NCBI GenBank assembly: GCA_951799445.1
Contig: OX637295.1
Location: 8,618,001-8,682,000 of the forward strand
Length of the DNA: 64,000 bases
Reading direction: 5' to 3'
From: Pseudisothecium myosuroides
Taxonomy: Eukaryota > Streptophyta > Bryopsida > Hypnales > Lembophyllaceae
This document shows, one piece after another, positions 12,301 to 24,845 of the stretch. Within the stretch, counting starts at the first letter, position 1. Each line of letters starts with the position of its first letter. A program made the translations under genes and the position numbers. The notes below the pieces were generated by a model, which saw nothing but the letters and a program-made list of their open reading frames with translations, was not told the DNA's origin and did not search any database.

Positions 12301-13104
12301 AACAAAGTCAGTGCCCCCCTCTTTGCCAAGAGCTTTTGAGCAATACCAAGAACGCCCTTGGAGGCTTCATAGTTTGTTAGATCTCAACATATCAAACAAA
12401 ACAAACAAACAACCTCATTGAAAGTATAGATCAAATGGTGATAGCCACATTAATCAAGCAAACCATATATAACTTAATTCAATCATGGAGTAATTGACTA
12501 TGATTCCAATAATAAAAAATTGAATAACTTTTCAAATATATAGAGGGTGTAAAAATGATACGAATTAGAAGTGCTATGTGTCATTAAATTTGACTCAATT
12601 TGATCCCTCATAATTATAATCTTTTAGTTTTAAAATATCAATGACTGTTGGTATCAGGGCTTTTTTTTGGCTTTCTAGTGCCAAATTGCACCAGAAAAAA
12701 AAATCTGGCTAAAAAAGGTTATAAAAAATGCCAAAAAAATTGGATGAAATCGCCAGACAACTTTGAAATTAAAAAAAATACTAGATGAAATTGCCTAATT
12801 GTGGATGAAAACCATACTATACATCCAATAAGTGGATGAATGTTGCAATTTGGAGCAACATTGTAACATTTTATATCGCCACTATGGCACTTCTTCAAAA
12901 ATGAAAAAAAAAACCCTGGTTGGTATTAATAAACATGAATAAGAACAAAAATCTTGATGAGCGTAGAATTTTATTAATAAGTAGGATAACTAGCAATGCC
13001 AAGAGGTAAAAGTTCAAGTAGCTTCATTGCCTAATGCATTAGAAACAATTTGGACCCTATAGAAGGCCGTTTGACTTTTGGCAAATGTGCAAATGCATTT
13101 AAAT

Positions 13105-13135
<31 letters not shown>

Positions 13136-14819
13136 ATTGAAAATCCGACAAGGCACACAAGCTAACTTTTACTAGCAAGATTCTTTTGTTGTTAGTTTCA
13201 GCTGATACTTTCTTTCATTGCACATTTTCATACAATGAAACTATCCTTCCATAGTTTGAAACTTTTTCTAATTGATAAGGGGGATTAAGTTGTTAGAATC
13301 CTCTGAGTTGCTAGCAAAGTTATTCGAAGTGGAAATAGTGAGTAGATTAAGAAGTAGAGCTTGACAAAAGGGGGATAAAAGGGCACGCCAGGGCTTCAGT
13401 ATCATCCCATCTTTCTTTCACTTCAAGCCAAGGTGTGATAGATTGTCTAAGACATTTTCTGAGAATAAGACTTCCTACTTCTAAATCTTGATTATAAGTT
13501 TTTTGGGAGTCATGATGACTTGGAAGATGTGAGTGGTGAGATGATGCATGGGCTATAGAATTTTTATTTTTTAGCAATGTCATTTGCAAGTTGTGAGAGG
13601 TGAATACAAGCTTAGACAACAGGGTTTATTTTACTTGTTTTCTACGTTTTGCTAAAGCAATAGGAATATTATAGCTAGTTGTTAATTTACCAATCCCACC
13701 TTTCCCATAGATTGCTATTTTTACGTTAAAAAAATCCTATTAATCAAATTATTTATAATTTTTATTTAATCTTATAGTTCTAGTTAACTTTTGACACTTT
13801 TGAATACCTCAATTAGATTCATGCACCTTATATATCAAACAAAAAATCCCACATTGTGATCACAATCAAGCTTCCTAAATCTTTAATCCCTAAGATTCAA
13901 CTATCCATTAGATGAATATGTGACAAATGCTGTGAAAAGTGCACTTCATCCAATTAATATTCATTGAAGAAGCTTAAAAAAAAACATGTAAATATTATAT
14001 CAATAGAAATAAGAGAAAATGATCTATATGATCCAATGATATGAATATATTGGTAGACATATTGCAGCATTAGTAAAGACATGGGTTGCGTGGACATGGA
14101 AATGACGCTCAAGAGACCCACATGACAAATTTGATTATATAAGTTTTGTAATAGTCATTTTCTAATCTACATGACCTTTCATTCTACTAGTAGACAAGTT
14201 TCAATTATTTGTTGTAAATTTTCAAAATAATCTTACTAAAATAGTGGCAACTTAAACTGCCTTGTATTCATACTGAACTCTTATTTTTTACCTAATAGAA
14301 AATTAAATTTGCATGCAAAATCATACATTTTCTATTTAGAACCTAATTAGGTGATCAAAGTGACTTATCAAGGTTGCTTCTATTTAGGTATCACTTTCAA
14401 TTGCTTTGAGGTTTTAAACATTTTTCTGTATAAAATTTATGAACAATTGTAGGAGCCTACAACATATTACTTTTGAAAATCTATAACAAATCCTCTAAAC
14501 AACATAAAATTCTTATTGTACTTGCAACATTTTAACTACAATTAATTTGCTAAAGATTGGATCAACAAAAATTGACAATGTAGCCATAGAGAAGACATTG
14601 AAATGCATGTTTTGACAATTTAAGGTATTTCTACCTTATCTTTAGGTCGATCACTTAAAAGACAAAGGGCCCTTATGGCTACATTAATTTCTTCCATTGT
14701 GTTATGCATGTTCTCTTAGAGCAAACTTCTATACTATATCAGAATTGAAAAAGAATTTTTGAGTTTTTTAAGAGTCAAAATTGCTTTTGCCGAGTTTTAT
14801 AAAGCTTTCACTTCCATGT
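12301..14819. other. No gene seen; one dispersed-repeat copy and simple repeats
   Basis: Positions 12300-12430 are a degenerate copy of the repeat family of 22120-22935 (ACCAAGAACGCC, CAAACAAAACAAACAAACAA). The remainder is AT-rich with no supported coding sequence. The 90-codon frame at 13347-13619 (minus) has no recognisable feature. Confidence 0.4.
13105..13131. repeat. (TA)n microsatellite
   Basis: Uninterrupted TA dinucleotides followed by an ATATAAT tail. Confidence 0.9.
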
Positions 14820-14832
14820 AAGTAAGAAGGAA

Positions 14833-15160
14833 TTATATTTCAAGAGTATCTTGCCTTGTTGCCAAACTAAAAGCAACCAAGAAATTCAAGTCCAACAATA
14901 AAAATAGTTTTCTGGAAGCTGAAAAGTGACCTCCTGGCTTGCTTTTCACAAGCCTACATCTCAAACTTGAGGGAGGACGATTTTTCAACAAATATCGTAC
15001 GGAAGTCTTGAATTCATACCTACATACCATTACCGCACGGATTCCGTGCATTAAAGACACCCACGGCTTTTGTGCGTTTGATATATTAGATTGTTATGAA
15101 TGGAAGTCGTGCAACTTCCATATCATTGAACTATGCAATGTAATTGTGCAAATTTGATAC
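14833..15160. other. Possible remnant of a Copia-type retroelement 3' end
   Basis: Positions 14952-14978 read ACATCTCAAACTTGAGGGAG plus GACGA. This is close to the polypurine tract usual just before the 3' LTR of plant Ty1/Copia elements (CTTGAGGGGGAG). Frames on both strands are open here, but no reverse transcriptase or RNase H motif can be recognised. Tentative. Confidence 0.25.
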
Positions 15161-15226
15161 TTTTTTTCACCAATGTATATGTGTATTTTCTTCATGGAAT
15201 AAATGTTCTTTTGGACAAATTCAATA

Positions 15227-15227
15227 A

Positions 15228-15270
<43 letters not shown>

Positions 15271-15272
15271 AT
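15227..15272. repeat. (AAAT)n microsatellite
   Basis: About eleven uninterrupted AAAT units. Confidence 0.9.
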
Positions 15273-16495
15273 ATTTTTTAAAATTTTCAATTATTTTTTT
15301 TTCTACTGCTGTGAGCGCTTATTTACCCACCCCTGGTAAATACGCATGCATAACCAAGTTCTAGGAATCAAAGTTCTACATGCTATAGGTGTCTAACGTT
15401 GGTCCATTGTACCTTCCAAGCAATGGATCTTTTTTCTAAGTTCCTAAAGGTAAAAAAATCACGACAACATATCCTAAGTGCAAAAATTAATTCAACTTAT
15501 TAGTTAACCCTCAAGCCGCTGTGGTTTTCTAATAAAATCACCTATAGTCTAAATTTAGCCTACCTAAATTGTAGTTTAGCTTATGCCATTTCTAAAAACC
15601 TAAAGCTTGTAAGATTTGGAGTTTCCTACAAGAAGTTATAACCAGATGAAGTTTGAAGCCTCTAAGGGACTATTTAAACTTCATCCATCTTTTTTGGTAC
15701 TTAAATTATTTCAATTGACCACGAGTTTTTAACTCTAGCTTTATGCTATAATATCCTACTTGAGTTCCAAGTCTAGACTTCTATAGATGATTTTTGGATG
15801 CCTTCATCCATTCCTAGTACCAAAATTCATCCCTCTATAACTATGGAAGGTTGGAGTATTTTTTAGAGTTTGGAATAGTTCTGGACTCCTATATGTTCCC
15901 TCTTCCTAGTTTAAGTTCTAAATTTCTATTTGGATGTCATTCAAAAGATTCTATTTTTATTTCCTACTTCATTCCTAAGGCACAAGACTTCTATTATCAA
16001 TTTATTATTTTTAGACTTTTGAATTTAATTTCTTGTAGTGTCCAAAATTACCTTTTCAAATTGCTAAAGAACTCTAAGGTTGGACTTCCCTTGTGAGAGT
16101 TACAGGTGGATGAAGTTTGACCGCTAAACAATACTTCTAACTTCATCCGTGGTTCTCTACTAACCTACAATTTGAATTCTAGTTTTTGTTTTACTTCTGA
16201 CTCCTAGATTCACGTTTCTACCTAAATTCTCATTCTTATTCCTCTTGGATGAAATAGACTAATTTTCATCCAATATGACTCCTAAACTTCATCCACTAAA
16301 ATATCTTTCAATTCAATTCCAAATCCTAAGTGTAAGACGATTTTGAAAACCTCTAACTAAGCTCTACAACACTATCTATATGATTCTTGAAATAATCCTA
16401 GTCTAAACACTCTGAATTGACTTTGTAGTTCAGCCCTACTTTTGAACGTCTAATTTTGATAATTTGAAAGGGTAGGATTGTAATTAGGAATTTAC

Positions 16496-16543
16496 CTCGT
16501 AATTGATGTCGTACACTCCTTTGAATTCTCCATCGTTTGCCAT
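16496..16543 (-). other. Short acidic reading frame with splice-donor-like end (element B)
   Basis: A 16-codon frame starts at ATG (16543) in an ACCATGG context and ends AATTACGAG before GTAAA. Compare the frames at 1525 and 11319. Product unknown. Confidence 0.35.
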
Positions 16544-18918
16544 GGTTGAACCCCTTATTGAATTGTGCTCAACACTTAAAGAAGGAGTTTTAATACAAAA
16601 TTGCCAATTTCTTAGACTTCTTTATTTTCTTTTTCTCCTAATCTTTCTTTCTCTTCTAACACTATTTTAATTCAGTTATTTATACTTCAAAGGTTGACTT
16701 GGCCTACAAAAACAATAATTGATCTTCTATCGACTCTTCAAGTCAATTATTATATTATCTAAATTCTAATGGTTCAAAGTAGCTCCCAAGGATTTCCACC
16801 TAATCTTAATTTCTAAACTCTCTTTGAACTTCTAATTGAACTATCACTTCTCTCTACTTCATTTGCATTCCGTTCTGTTGAGTTTTGAAAGGTTTGAGAG
16901 TTCTATAAGAGGTTATAAGCTTATCCTATCTTCCTCCTATGTATTGGACTCTTTTTTGGCAATGGAAACATTGCTAAGTGAGAGATTCCTAACGTTCTAT
17001 CCTACTTCTAAATGTTAATACTTCTTTGTCAAAGTCTTTTGAGGATTTTTATAGCAACCATCACATCAAAAATACCAAATTTTGAATCCAATATGCCAAA
17101 GTTCAAATCCAATACAACTAGAGTTTAAATCCAATACAGCCAGACTTGATTTCGGTACATTGATTCTCCCGATGTTCCCCTACGGCCTTGGGCTCCCTTT
17201 TCTGCGGCTACGGGCTCCTCTTCTTCCGCGACCTTGGATTGGTCGAACCCGTCCCCTATAGCGATGACGTGGCGGGTTGGGCGGCGACGTGGGCAGGCCA
17301 CGTGGCGTGCGTCAAGTGGTCGAACCCATCCACTGCAGTACGGGGTTCAGTCTGGCCTCAGTCGGTCTCAATTCGACCTTGGTCGCTCATCCTTGCAGTC
17401 TAGGCCTTGGCGGCTTGGCCTTGCCTATTTTTTTGGACTTTTGGAGTTTTACAAAATGTTTGGGACTTCCTCCCAACTAATTTGTCTAATAATCTTTGGA
17501 GCCTTGGAAAGAAGGAAAGGACTCTCGAGAATCTAATTTCTAATTTTTAATGCTTAATGGTTCACCTTCCAAGAGCTATTTCTATTCCAAAACTATTGGG
17601 CTAATTGGGATTGTTTCTAAATTTTGAACACTAAACTTGGTTCTTCTAAAACAATGTTTTGAAAACTAAACTTGGTGAGATTGGGGTGCTTTATTTTAGT
17701 AAGAATTTTCTAGAACTCTCAAAGTCAAAGCTTCGCCGTTGGTTCTAAAATACTCACTGGGAGGACACTTCCCGCATTTTGGATACCGACGTGCGGCGGA
17801 AGTTTTCGACCCCCTATTTACTTTTGCATATTTAAATGAAATGAACAAAAAAAAAAATTAGTAGATTCTTCCACTTTGAAAGTTTATATTATGAATGTTT
17901 GGTATTTTTATTTGTTGATAATAATTAGTTACAAATTTTTGAAGAAAAAAGATACACTGTAGAATTGAAAATAGTTTTGCACCCCCTATTTACTTTTTTA
18001 AAAAGAGTCTAAAAAATGAAAAAAAAATCCTAAAAATAACTCTCTATTGAAAGTTCAATTAGAGTTCAATATTGATGCAATTGGCATCTAAATGTATTCC
18101 CTATAAATGTTTAAGTTGAAAAATTTGTAGCTTTAGTTCATTTTTCAAGCTACTCTAGAAGTCATTTCATATGTTGTTTGGATTGGAAATTTTTGGCAAT
18201 AGAAACTTATAGTCATCATTAATCAAAGCTCAAAATTGTAGACTAAAATTATAGTTCATTCCAAAGTATTCCAAGGTCAAAGTTTTTTTCCGCCACACGT
18301 GGTTTTGCATAGATACACTAAGTGACCCCCCCGTGAAAATATTCTAAAATTCTAGCCTTTCCAAATCTCTTAAAGCCAAAGCTTCGCCGTCGATTCTAAA
18401 ATACTTTAAAATTCTAGCCTTTCCAAATCTCTTAAAGTCAAAGCTTCGTTGTCGGTTCTAAACACTCTAAAATTCTAGCATTTTCAAACAAAGGTTATTT
18501 CAACAACAGTTTGCACAAACACGTTAGAGTAGAGGAGTTAATAAAGCTAGATGGGCAACCAATTGTAAGAATAAGTAAGGTAGTACAACACACTAAAAGA
18601 ACACCCACTAGAGACCCCCCTAAGCGGCATTGCCAAGGTACGGAGGGGTATGTGCTCTAGAATTAGTACAAATATCAACAACCACCAACAAAACTTACAA
18701 CAAATACAACAAGGCAAGTAAGAGCAAACTTTGAAGGGACTCCAACGTCCTTCAAAGAAAGCTTCAAAAACACCAACAATGGAGCAAAAAATGCTTCAAA
18801 AATACACAATTTCGGCAACGTGGCCTTAAACGGCCAAAATCCAACTAAATAGACCCAAATGTGTAAAATGAGCCAAAATATGGCTACAAGGGGTACTTGT
18901 GAGAGGGAAATGAATCTT

Positions 18919-18926
18919 TTTATATA
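18919..18926 (-). promoter_or_regulatory. TATA box in the LTR of element B
   Basis: TATATAAA on the minus strand, within LTR-like sequence about 1.26 kb from the LTR start at 20188. Confidence 0.45.
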
Positions 18927-20459
18927 CATTTTCAAGGGCACTCACCCCCTCTTTTTTCCTAGTAGTAATCTTATCATTTAAGATTTTTATCCTAAATAAT
19001 CCATTTTGACTTTCTACGTTAGTCCAAACTCCTAACTTTTGGAGATTAACTTCAAATTGAAAACCGATTGCGCCGTTGGCTTCAGATGTCCATTTTCAAT
19101 CTTGAAGAACTTCCCACCCCTTAACCAAACTCCAAAAAACTCAGCATAACCTTTCGCTAACTGAACACCAAAAACGGGATAAAAATCCAAATCTTGGAGT
19201 TTGATTTTTCTGAGAAAAGTAACTAGTCTAAGTTCTTTAATAAGTATGGGGGAGTAAAAAAAGACCTAGCTTTGACCTCATTCCGATTTCGTATGCTCCC
19301 GGTACGCAAATCAATTCCACCGATAACTTCAAATTTGTCAATTGTCGGGAAATCTCACTGGTTCGGGCACTTTTAGCTATAGGAATGTTTTGAAACTTGG
19401 TGAGACATCTTACTAGCATAAAAAAAGCTAGTCTAATTTTTAGTGAGATTTTACTGCAACTTGAATAATTTCTAAGAATTTTCCATCGTAGGTTTTGGCG
19501 GTTGACTGTCCGGAAGGGCATCTTCTATGAGTCAGAAAATTTCGAAATTTTTTATGGAACCTCTCAGGAAATTCCACAAAGAATGTGCAAGCTCATATTC
19601 TTACTTTGCACAAAGGTCAGAGGAGAATCAAATTTTGTCTTCCCCTTTTAATTCCGGCAACTAAGAAATCTTTCACATACAAGGGAATCTTGACAAACCG
19701 ATTTCGCCGTCGAGTCCCAAATGTGATTTTCACTTTAGAACGTCGTACTTCACCCGTAGATTCTTCTTGCGGGTTCATCTTGAGTTTGTAACTCCTGCAG
19801 GCAAACGATTGGATTTTTTGCTATTTCTTCGAAACTATGGGGAAAGTGAAATCTATCTTTGGGAATGGCCTTAAGACCTTATCGGTGTTTCTTCAGACCA
19901 ATTTTAGCCATAAGATGTCACATGTACCGTAGATTTGGGCTATTTGGGCCAGATTAGCCCTAATTCTACTATTTATTTACATTTTCACGTTTTAACCTAT
20001 GTACAAGTGGGAATGGGGTTTATTTGGGGAAAAACAACCTATAAAGGATCAAATGCTTTATTGGTACGTGACATACCTATTTTGATTTTACACTCTTTTG
20101 GGAGTTTTTTGTATATAAAATTACACTTAAATTTGTGAAAATGAAAAAAAAAAATTGTGAGTCCCAAGTGACAAATTGGGGGCTTACAACTGCCCGAATT
20201 TTTTGAGCAATATAAAAATATTTTTTGAAATGCCCGCCACATGGGCAAGCCACTTGGACAGCCCTACCACACGGGCAAGCCACCAAGGCAACCCACCACA
20301 CAACCGGAGGCATGGGGGTTTAAACCTCTGATCACTCTGATCTTCCAATTGGGAGCCCATGTACTAAGCCATTATATTATACTCAACTTGCTTTGATATT
20401 AGAAAGTGTAGAAAAATACTTATATAGTTTCTTGTAATTTACTTTTCATTTCCTTTGTT

Positions 20460-20860
20460 AATTCAGTAGACTTTGATGGCCGTTTAGGCATAGTAGATTT
20501 TTTTTTTAAACTTTGAACTAACAAAAGTTGAATAATCAAGCTAATTTTCATCATCAAAAATCCGTTTGCAATTTTCAATCTCCAATAAAAAGTTATGGAC
20601 AAAATTCAGAGAGGATGTTTAAAAATGTCAAAGAAAATGTCCATTCCAACCCCTCTCGGAACTTTTTTTTTTTTTTTTTTCCGAACAAATGGGAAACCCT
20701 CTCGGAACTTTGCCCATAACTTCTGATTTGAGACTTAAAATTGAAAACGGATTTTTGGGGATGAAAGTTAGGTTGATTATCCAACTTTTGTTAGTTTAAA
20801 GTTTTTTGAAAAAAGTTATTCTACTATGATGAAACGGTCACCAGAGTCTGCTGACTTTAA
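20460..20860. repeat. Foldback (inverted repeat) element, arms about 170-190 bp
   Basis: The left arm (about 20465-20640) and the reverse complement of the right arm (about 20860-20690) share ACTAACAAAAGTTG, AAAAATCCGTTT, AAGTTATGG and CATAGTAGA in the same order. The centre contains a poly-T tract and CCCTCTCGGAAC. Sequence alone shows a long imperfect hairpin; no target duplication was recognised. Confidence 0.75.
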
Positions 20861-22119
20861 AAAATCCTGAACTTTGAATGATTTAGTTTGAAAAAAAAGT
20901 CCATTTTACATAGAATTCAAACCTTGGTGATTTTAACATTGCTTGAATGCTAAAAAATAACTTGAAACTCTTCTAAGTCAAAATGAACACAATGAAAGAA
21001 AAAGTGTTGATTTTTTTGTTGATGTGGATGTTGTACTATTCAAATTAACAAAAACAAAAATTCATACTTAAAACTATTCATCGCTATTGGGGATTCATTT
21101 GCCATGTTAAGAAAATAAAAAATATTTTTTTCAAATTCTTTTTTGGCATTAGATTGTGTTGGCTCTTTATGGCATCTAAAAACAAATTCAACAATTTTGG
21201 TATTTTTTTCTCAAAATTGTAATAGTTGAGAGTTGTTTTCTTTTTCACAATGGACTTTGGATATTTTTAGCAATATAATTTATTTTTTCAATTTTCTTTT
21301 AAAGTAGATCATGCAGGCATTTTTTTGTATAGGAAATTTTTTGAAAAATGTCTTTTTTGACAAAATTGTGATGGCTGGAAGCTGGATTTCTTTCACATTG
21401 GACTTTGATATGTTTAGCAATGTTAAAAACTATTTTTTTCAAAAACAAAATTGTTGTAGATCATGCAAACTATTATGCATGTTCAAAAAAATGTTCGTAA
21501 AAAATTTGAAAAATATTTTTTTTTACAAAATCATAATGGTTAGAATCTGGGATTTTTTCAAAGTCAGTTTCAAATATTTTTAGCAATGTTATAAACTATT
21601 TTTGTAAATTAACAAGTTGATATGCCATGTTAACAATGAAACTGTATTCGTTAGCAAAAATATCACACAAATTCCATAACAAGATTTTGAGACCGAAGAC
21701 TATCATGGCGGATTTACACGGATTCCGTACGAAGCCTTCAATTAGTGTTCATATCGCACGAATTTCGTACAAGTTGATTCAGTACGTAATCTGTGATGGT
21801 TTTGTCAAGCATTATTTAGACACTGAATCCACACTGAATTGGTTACACACGGTTTCCGTTGGCCAATAATACAATGGTAACATATACGGAAGAGACACAA
21901 TATACGTATTGTCATAATGGATGTTGTTTACGTGCAAATGAGACACTCTAAAGCCCATGTAATCCGTACGTTTATATGAACCAACGGAATACGTACAACA
22001 AAAATTGACATTCAGTCATATAAAAGGTTCAAGATGTAACCCTAAAATTTTGTCAACCATCAATTTTGATATATAGGAGGCAACCCATTCTTGATCAATC
22101 CCCCATTCTTGCCATGTAG
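20861..22119. other. No gene seen
   Basis: AT-rich sequence. Positions 21300-21600 hold degenerate repeats of TTTTTAGCAATGTT. Positions 21690-21990 contain several copies of ATTCCGTACGAA-like motifs, also seen near 15030; the origin is unknown. Confidence 0.35.
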
Positions 22120-22935
22120 ACTACTAGTGTGTCCTGTGCCGTTGCCACAACCAAAACAAAAGTAATTTAATTCTTTCTAATTTTGTAGAATCAAAAATAA
22201 CTAAAAAATTCATAAATTTTCCACCGTAGGTTCAAACGCCACAAAACAAAGCCCATGCACCCCTCCTCGTTGAGGGCTTTCTAGTGGTACCAAGAACGTG
22301 ACAAATTGACAAACGGTTCAAAAGATACATAATTTAGTATTTTTTTAGATCCAAATGTAACTCAAAAATCCATAACTTTTCCATCGTAGGTCGGAACGCC
22401 ACGAAACCAAGCCCGTGCAGCCCGTGCTCGTCGAGGGCTTTCCAATCATATCAAGCATGCAACCGGGGGACGCACGGTCCGAGAGATCTCCATGTGACAA
22501 GCAAAACAAACAAAACAAAACAAAATAAACAACCTGTCTTAAGGTATGGACTAGTGTAGCCCTGTGCCGTTGCCACAGCCAAAACAAAAGTAAAAGTCAT
22601 TTTGAAAACAAAAAATAACTCAAAAATCCATAACTTTCCCACTGTAGATCTAAATGCCACGAAACAAAGCCCGTGCATTTCTCCTAGCCGAGAGCTTTCT
22701 GATGGTACCAAGAACGCGACCAAAATCAAAGTAAAAGTAATTTCCTAATTTTTGGATTTATAAATACTTTGAAATTCAATAACTTCCTCACCGTAGTTCC
22801 AAACGCGACAAAACCAAGCCCGTGCACTCCTCCTCGCCAAGGGCTTTCTGACAGTACCAAGCACACCACCGAGGGACACATAGTCTGGAAGATCTCACCG
22901 TGACAAACAAAACAAATATGGCACCTAAATATAGA
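22120..22935. repeat. Degenerate tandem array (CATAACTTT...CGCCACGAAAC)
   Basis: Four units begin near 22204, 22363, 22621 and 22772. Each has a CATAACTTTTCCACCGTAGG-like start, then AACGCCACGAAAC, CAAGCCCGTGCA, GAGGGCTTTC and ACCAAG. Two larger units share CCTGTGCCGTTGCCAC (22134, 22560). Single degenerate copies occur at 6225-6345 (minus), 12300-12430 and 48120-48240. No coding frame is consistent across units. Confidence 0.75.
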
Positions 22936-22953
22936 AGAATATACCATGCAAAC

Positions 22954-23894
22954 TTAACCCCTAAAGGACCGTTGTCCCTTCGGGGGACAAATGCGTTTTC
23001 GGGCAGGTACCTACGGGCTGAAATTTTGTCGTGATTTTTTGAAACTTTTTTTGGAGATAGAAAAACTGATGAGCTTTGTGGGAATATAATTTTTTTCACA
23101 ATCGGTGCCCGGGAACAAAAGTTATGACCAAATAAGCTCAAAACAGGGGACGTGGGGCAGCTCGGGCAGCAAAAAAAAATGGACAAAAATTTGAATTTTT
23201 TTTTTTTATATTTTTTTTCTCATAGATTATATTTTTGCATATCTGGAAAGCTTTGATTCATTTCATTTGGATATGTTATGAGAAAGTTATGAACATTCTT
23301 GTTTTTCGGGTAGTTAGAGCATCTTCTTGAAAAAAATAACTTGTAGGATTCATTTCTGAATGCAATTTTTCATATTTTTCAAAAAAAATAATTTTGCGTG
23401 GTTTATATTACTTGCTAGAACAATCTCACCGCTGGGATTAGTGCAATTTAATTCCATTTAAAATATATGAATATTTTAGATTTTCCTTCTATCTCGTACC
23501 TACTTCTATTTAACAATTTTTTTAAGAATGATAATTAAGTTTTTTTTAAATTTTGTTTTTTTTCCTAGACTCTCAACTCAATTCTCCACTATAAAGAATT
23601 AAAGCTCAAAACGCTGTAGTGCAAAAATTTTAAGTTAAAAATGTTCAAAGTCAAAAAATCCAGTCCCGCAATGTGCTGAAAAACTTGTTTTTTTCACTTT
23701 AAACGCAGATATCTTGCAATCTGTGCGGTCAAAAATTCTGAAATTTTTCCCACACTCTCATACTAGTTAGGTGTCAAATCCTACGGTTACATGTGGAAAA
23801 AAAACAATTTTCAATTTTTTTTACTTTTTGCTATAGAAATGGCAGTTTTGAGTGTTTTTTGGCAGAAAAAAAGCCTTGGTCCTTTAGGGTTTAA
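22954..23894 (-). mobile_element. TTAA-flanked non-coding transposable element, copy 2
   Basis: The 941-bp copy runs TTAACCCCTAAAGGACC to CCTTTAGGGTTTAA with TTAA at both borders. Its reverse complement follows 6947-7888 closely through the first few hundred bases (GCAAGATATCTGCGTTTAAA, CACATTGCGGGAC). No transposase frame. Confidence 0.8.
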
Positions 23895-24590
23895 TAGAAG
23901 AGATTCTCTTTCCGTGAAGCAAGAGAGAACAATGATTAATTATGGCGCAGTTTCCAAGGCAATTGTAGTGCATTTTGATTGGCTACAACACTCTCAATAT
24001 TGCAACCACCCTTTGGTCGATTTTTTTCCCAATCCATGATCAGAAATAGCATGCCCTATATCACCGGTGTGGAAGGAATAGAATCTTCTGCTGAAAAATT
24101 CACATTAATTATGTTTTGAAAAATAAAAATCTGAAAAATTATGGAAACCTTCCAAAGTCTACTTCTGCACACAGGAAAAAATTTCCAAAGAAAAAACCTG
24201 CCCTGTAGATGGTCAAATTGGCTTAAGTGATCAAGAATGGATTGCCTCCCTAAGAATTTCTAAATTCCTTTTTGCAGATGTTGCACACTTCCATGTAGAG
24301 TTTTAAAATTTATTTTGTCTTTGGTTCAAAGTTTGGCCGATTTTTTTGGTTGTTGTTGTAAATGAAGGTCCGCTCTTCTGGGAGAGGGAGAGGGCAGAAG
24401 ATGTGATATTAAAGAAGGTGATATTAAATAGTGCTCGTAACCCGGCAATCCCCGAAACCCTAGCCCTAATTTCCGAGGTTTTCAGACCCTCCGAAACAAA
24501 AGCTTTCTTCAGTTCTTCGTCTGCACTTCGATCCCTTGCGTGTGTTTGCATCGAATCTTTGTTGAATTTGCGATACCATCTGCAGGAGCG

Positions 24591-24737
24591 ATGATTTACG
24601 ACGTGAACTCGGCGTTGTTCCGGTCGTTTTTGAGCCAGAAGGGCGCCGGGGACAAGCGCAAGACGGAGGACCAGAAGCCGGGCAACCAGCAGCGGGCGCC
24701 TAAGGCCAACGAGAACAAGCCTGTGATGAATGAGTGA
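24591..24737 (+). CDS. Small 48-residue plant protein of unknown function
   Basis: The frame runs from ATG 24591 to TGA 24735-24737. The product starts MIYDVNSALFRSFLSQ, continues with a Lys/Arg/Gln-rich hydrophilic middle and ends NENKPVMNE. The stretch 24440-24740 is markedly GC-richer than its surroundings, and the leader is C/T-rich, as in plant 5' UTRs. From memory, short land-plant proteins with an SALFRSFLSQK start and a KPVM(T/N)E end exist; I could not verify this. There is no signal peptide or membrane segment. CTGCAG at 24580-24585 could be a splice acceptor, so a 5' UTR intron is possible. A 14-codon upstream ATG frame (24362-24406) could affect translation if it is in the mRNA. 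A tandem repeat starts 109 bp after the stop. Confidence 0.65.
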   Translation: MIYDVNSALFRSFLSQKGAGDKRKTEDQKPGNQQRAPKANENKPVMNE

Positions 24738-24845
24738 CCGCCGTCGTCTCCGTGACAACAACAACGATGAGGAGGAAGCGGCGAAGGAGAAAGTGATGGT
24801 GGGAGGGCGGGAGGGCGGGAGGGATCTGCAAAGATGGAGAATGAT

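Larger units (their letters stand above)
15308..20188 (-). mobile_element. Element B: LTR-type non-autonomous element, minus strand
   Basis: Read on the minus strand it starts at 20188 with TGTAAGCCCCCAATTTGTC, has LTR-like sequence with a TATA box at 18926-18919, AAGCTTTG-type leader repeats (18460-18340), a GC-rich patch (17420-17170), AATCCAATACA repeats (17150-17085), a short ATG frame (16543-16496), an AT-rich stretch with many GGATGAAGTTT motifs and the conserved block at 15437-15308. The first 1.08 kb (20188-19113) matches 49829-48757. No polyprotein gene and no 3' LTR were found. Confidence 0.55.

Noticed and set aside
19237..19521. 94-codon minus-strand frame and its counterpart at 48877-49215, which might suggest a conserved protein
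   Set aside because: Both lie in the LTR-like segment; similarity is explained by LTR homology that continues outside the frames.
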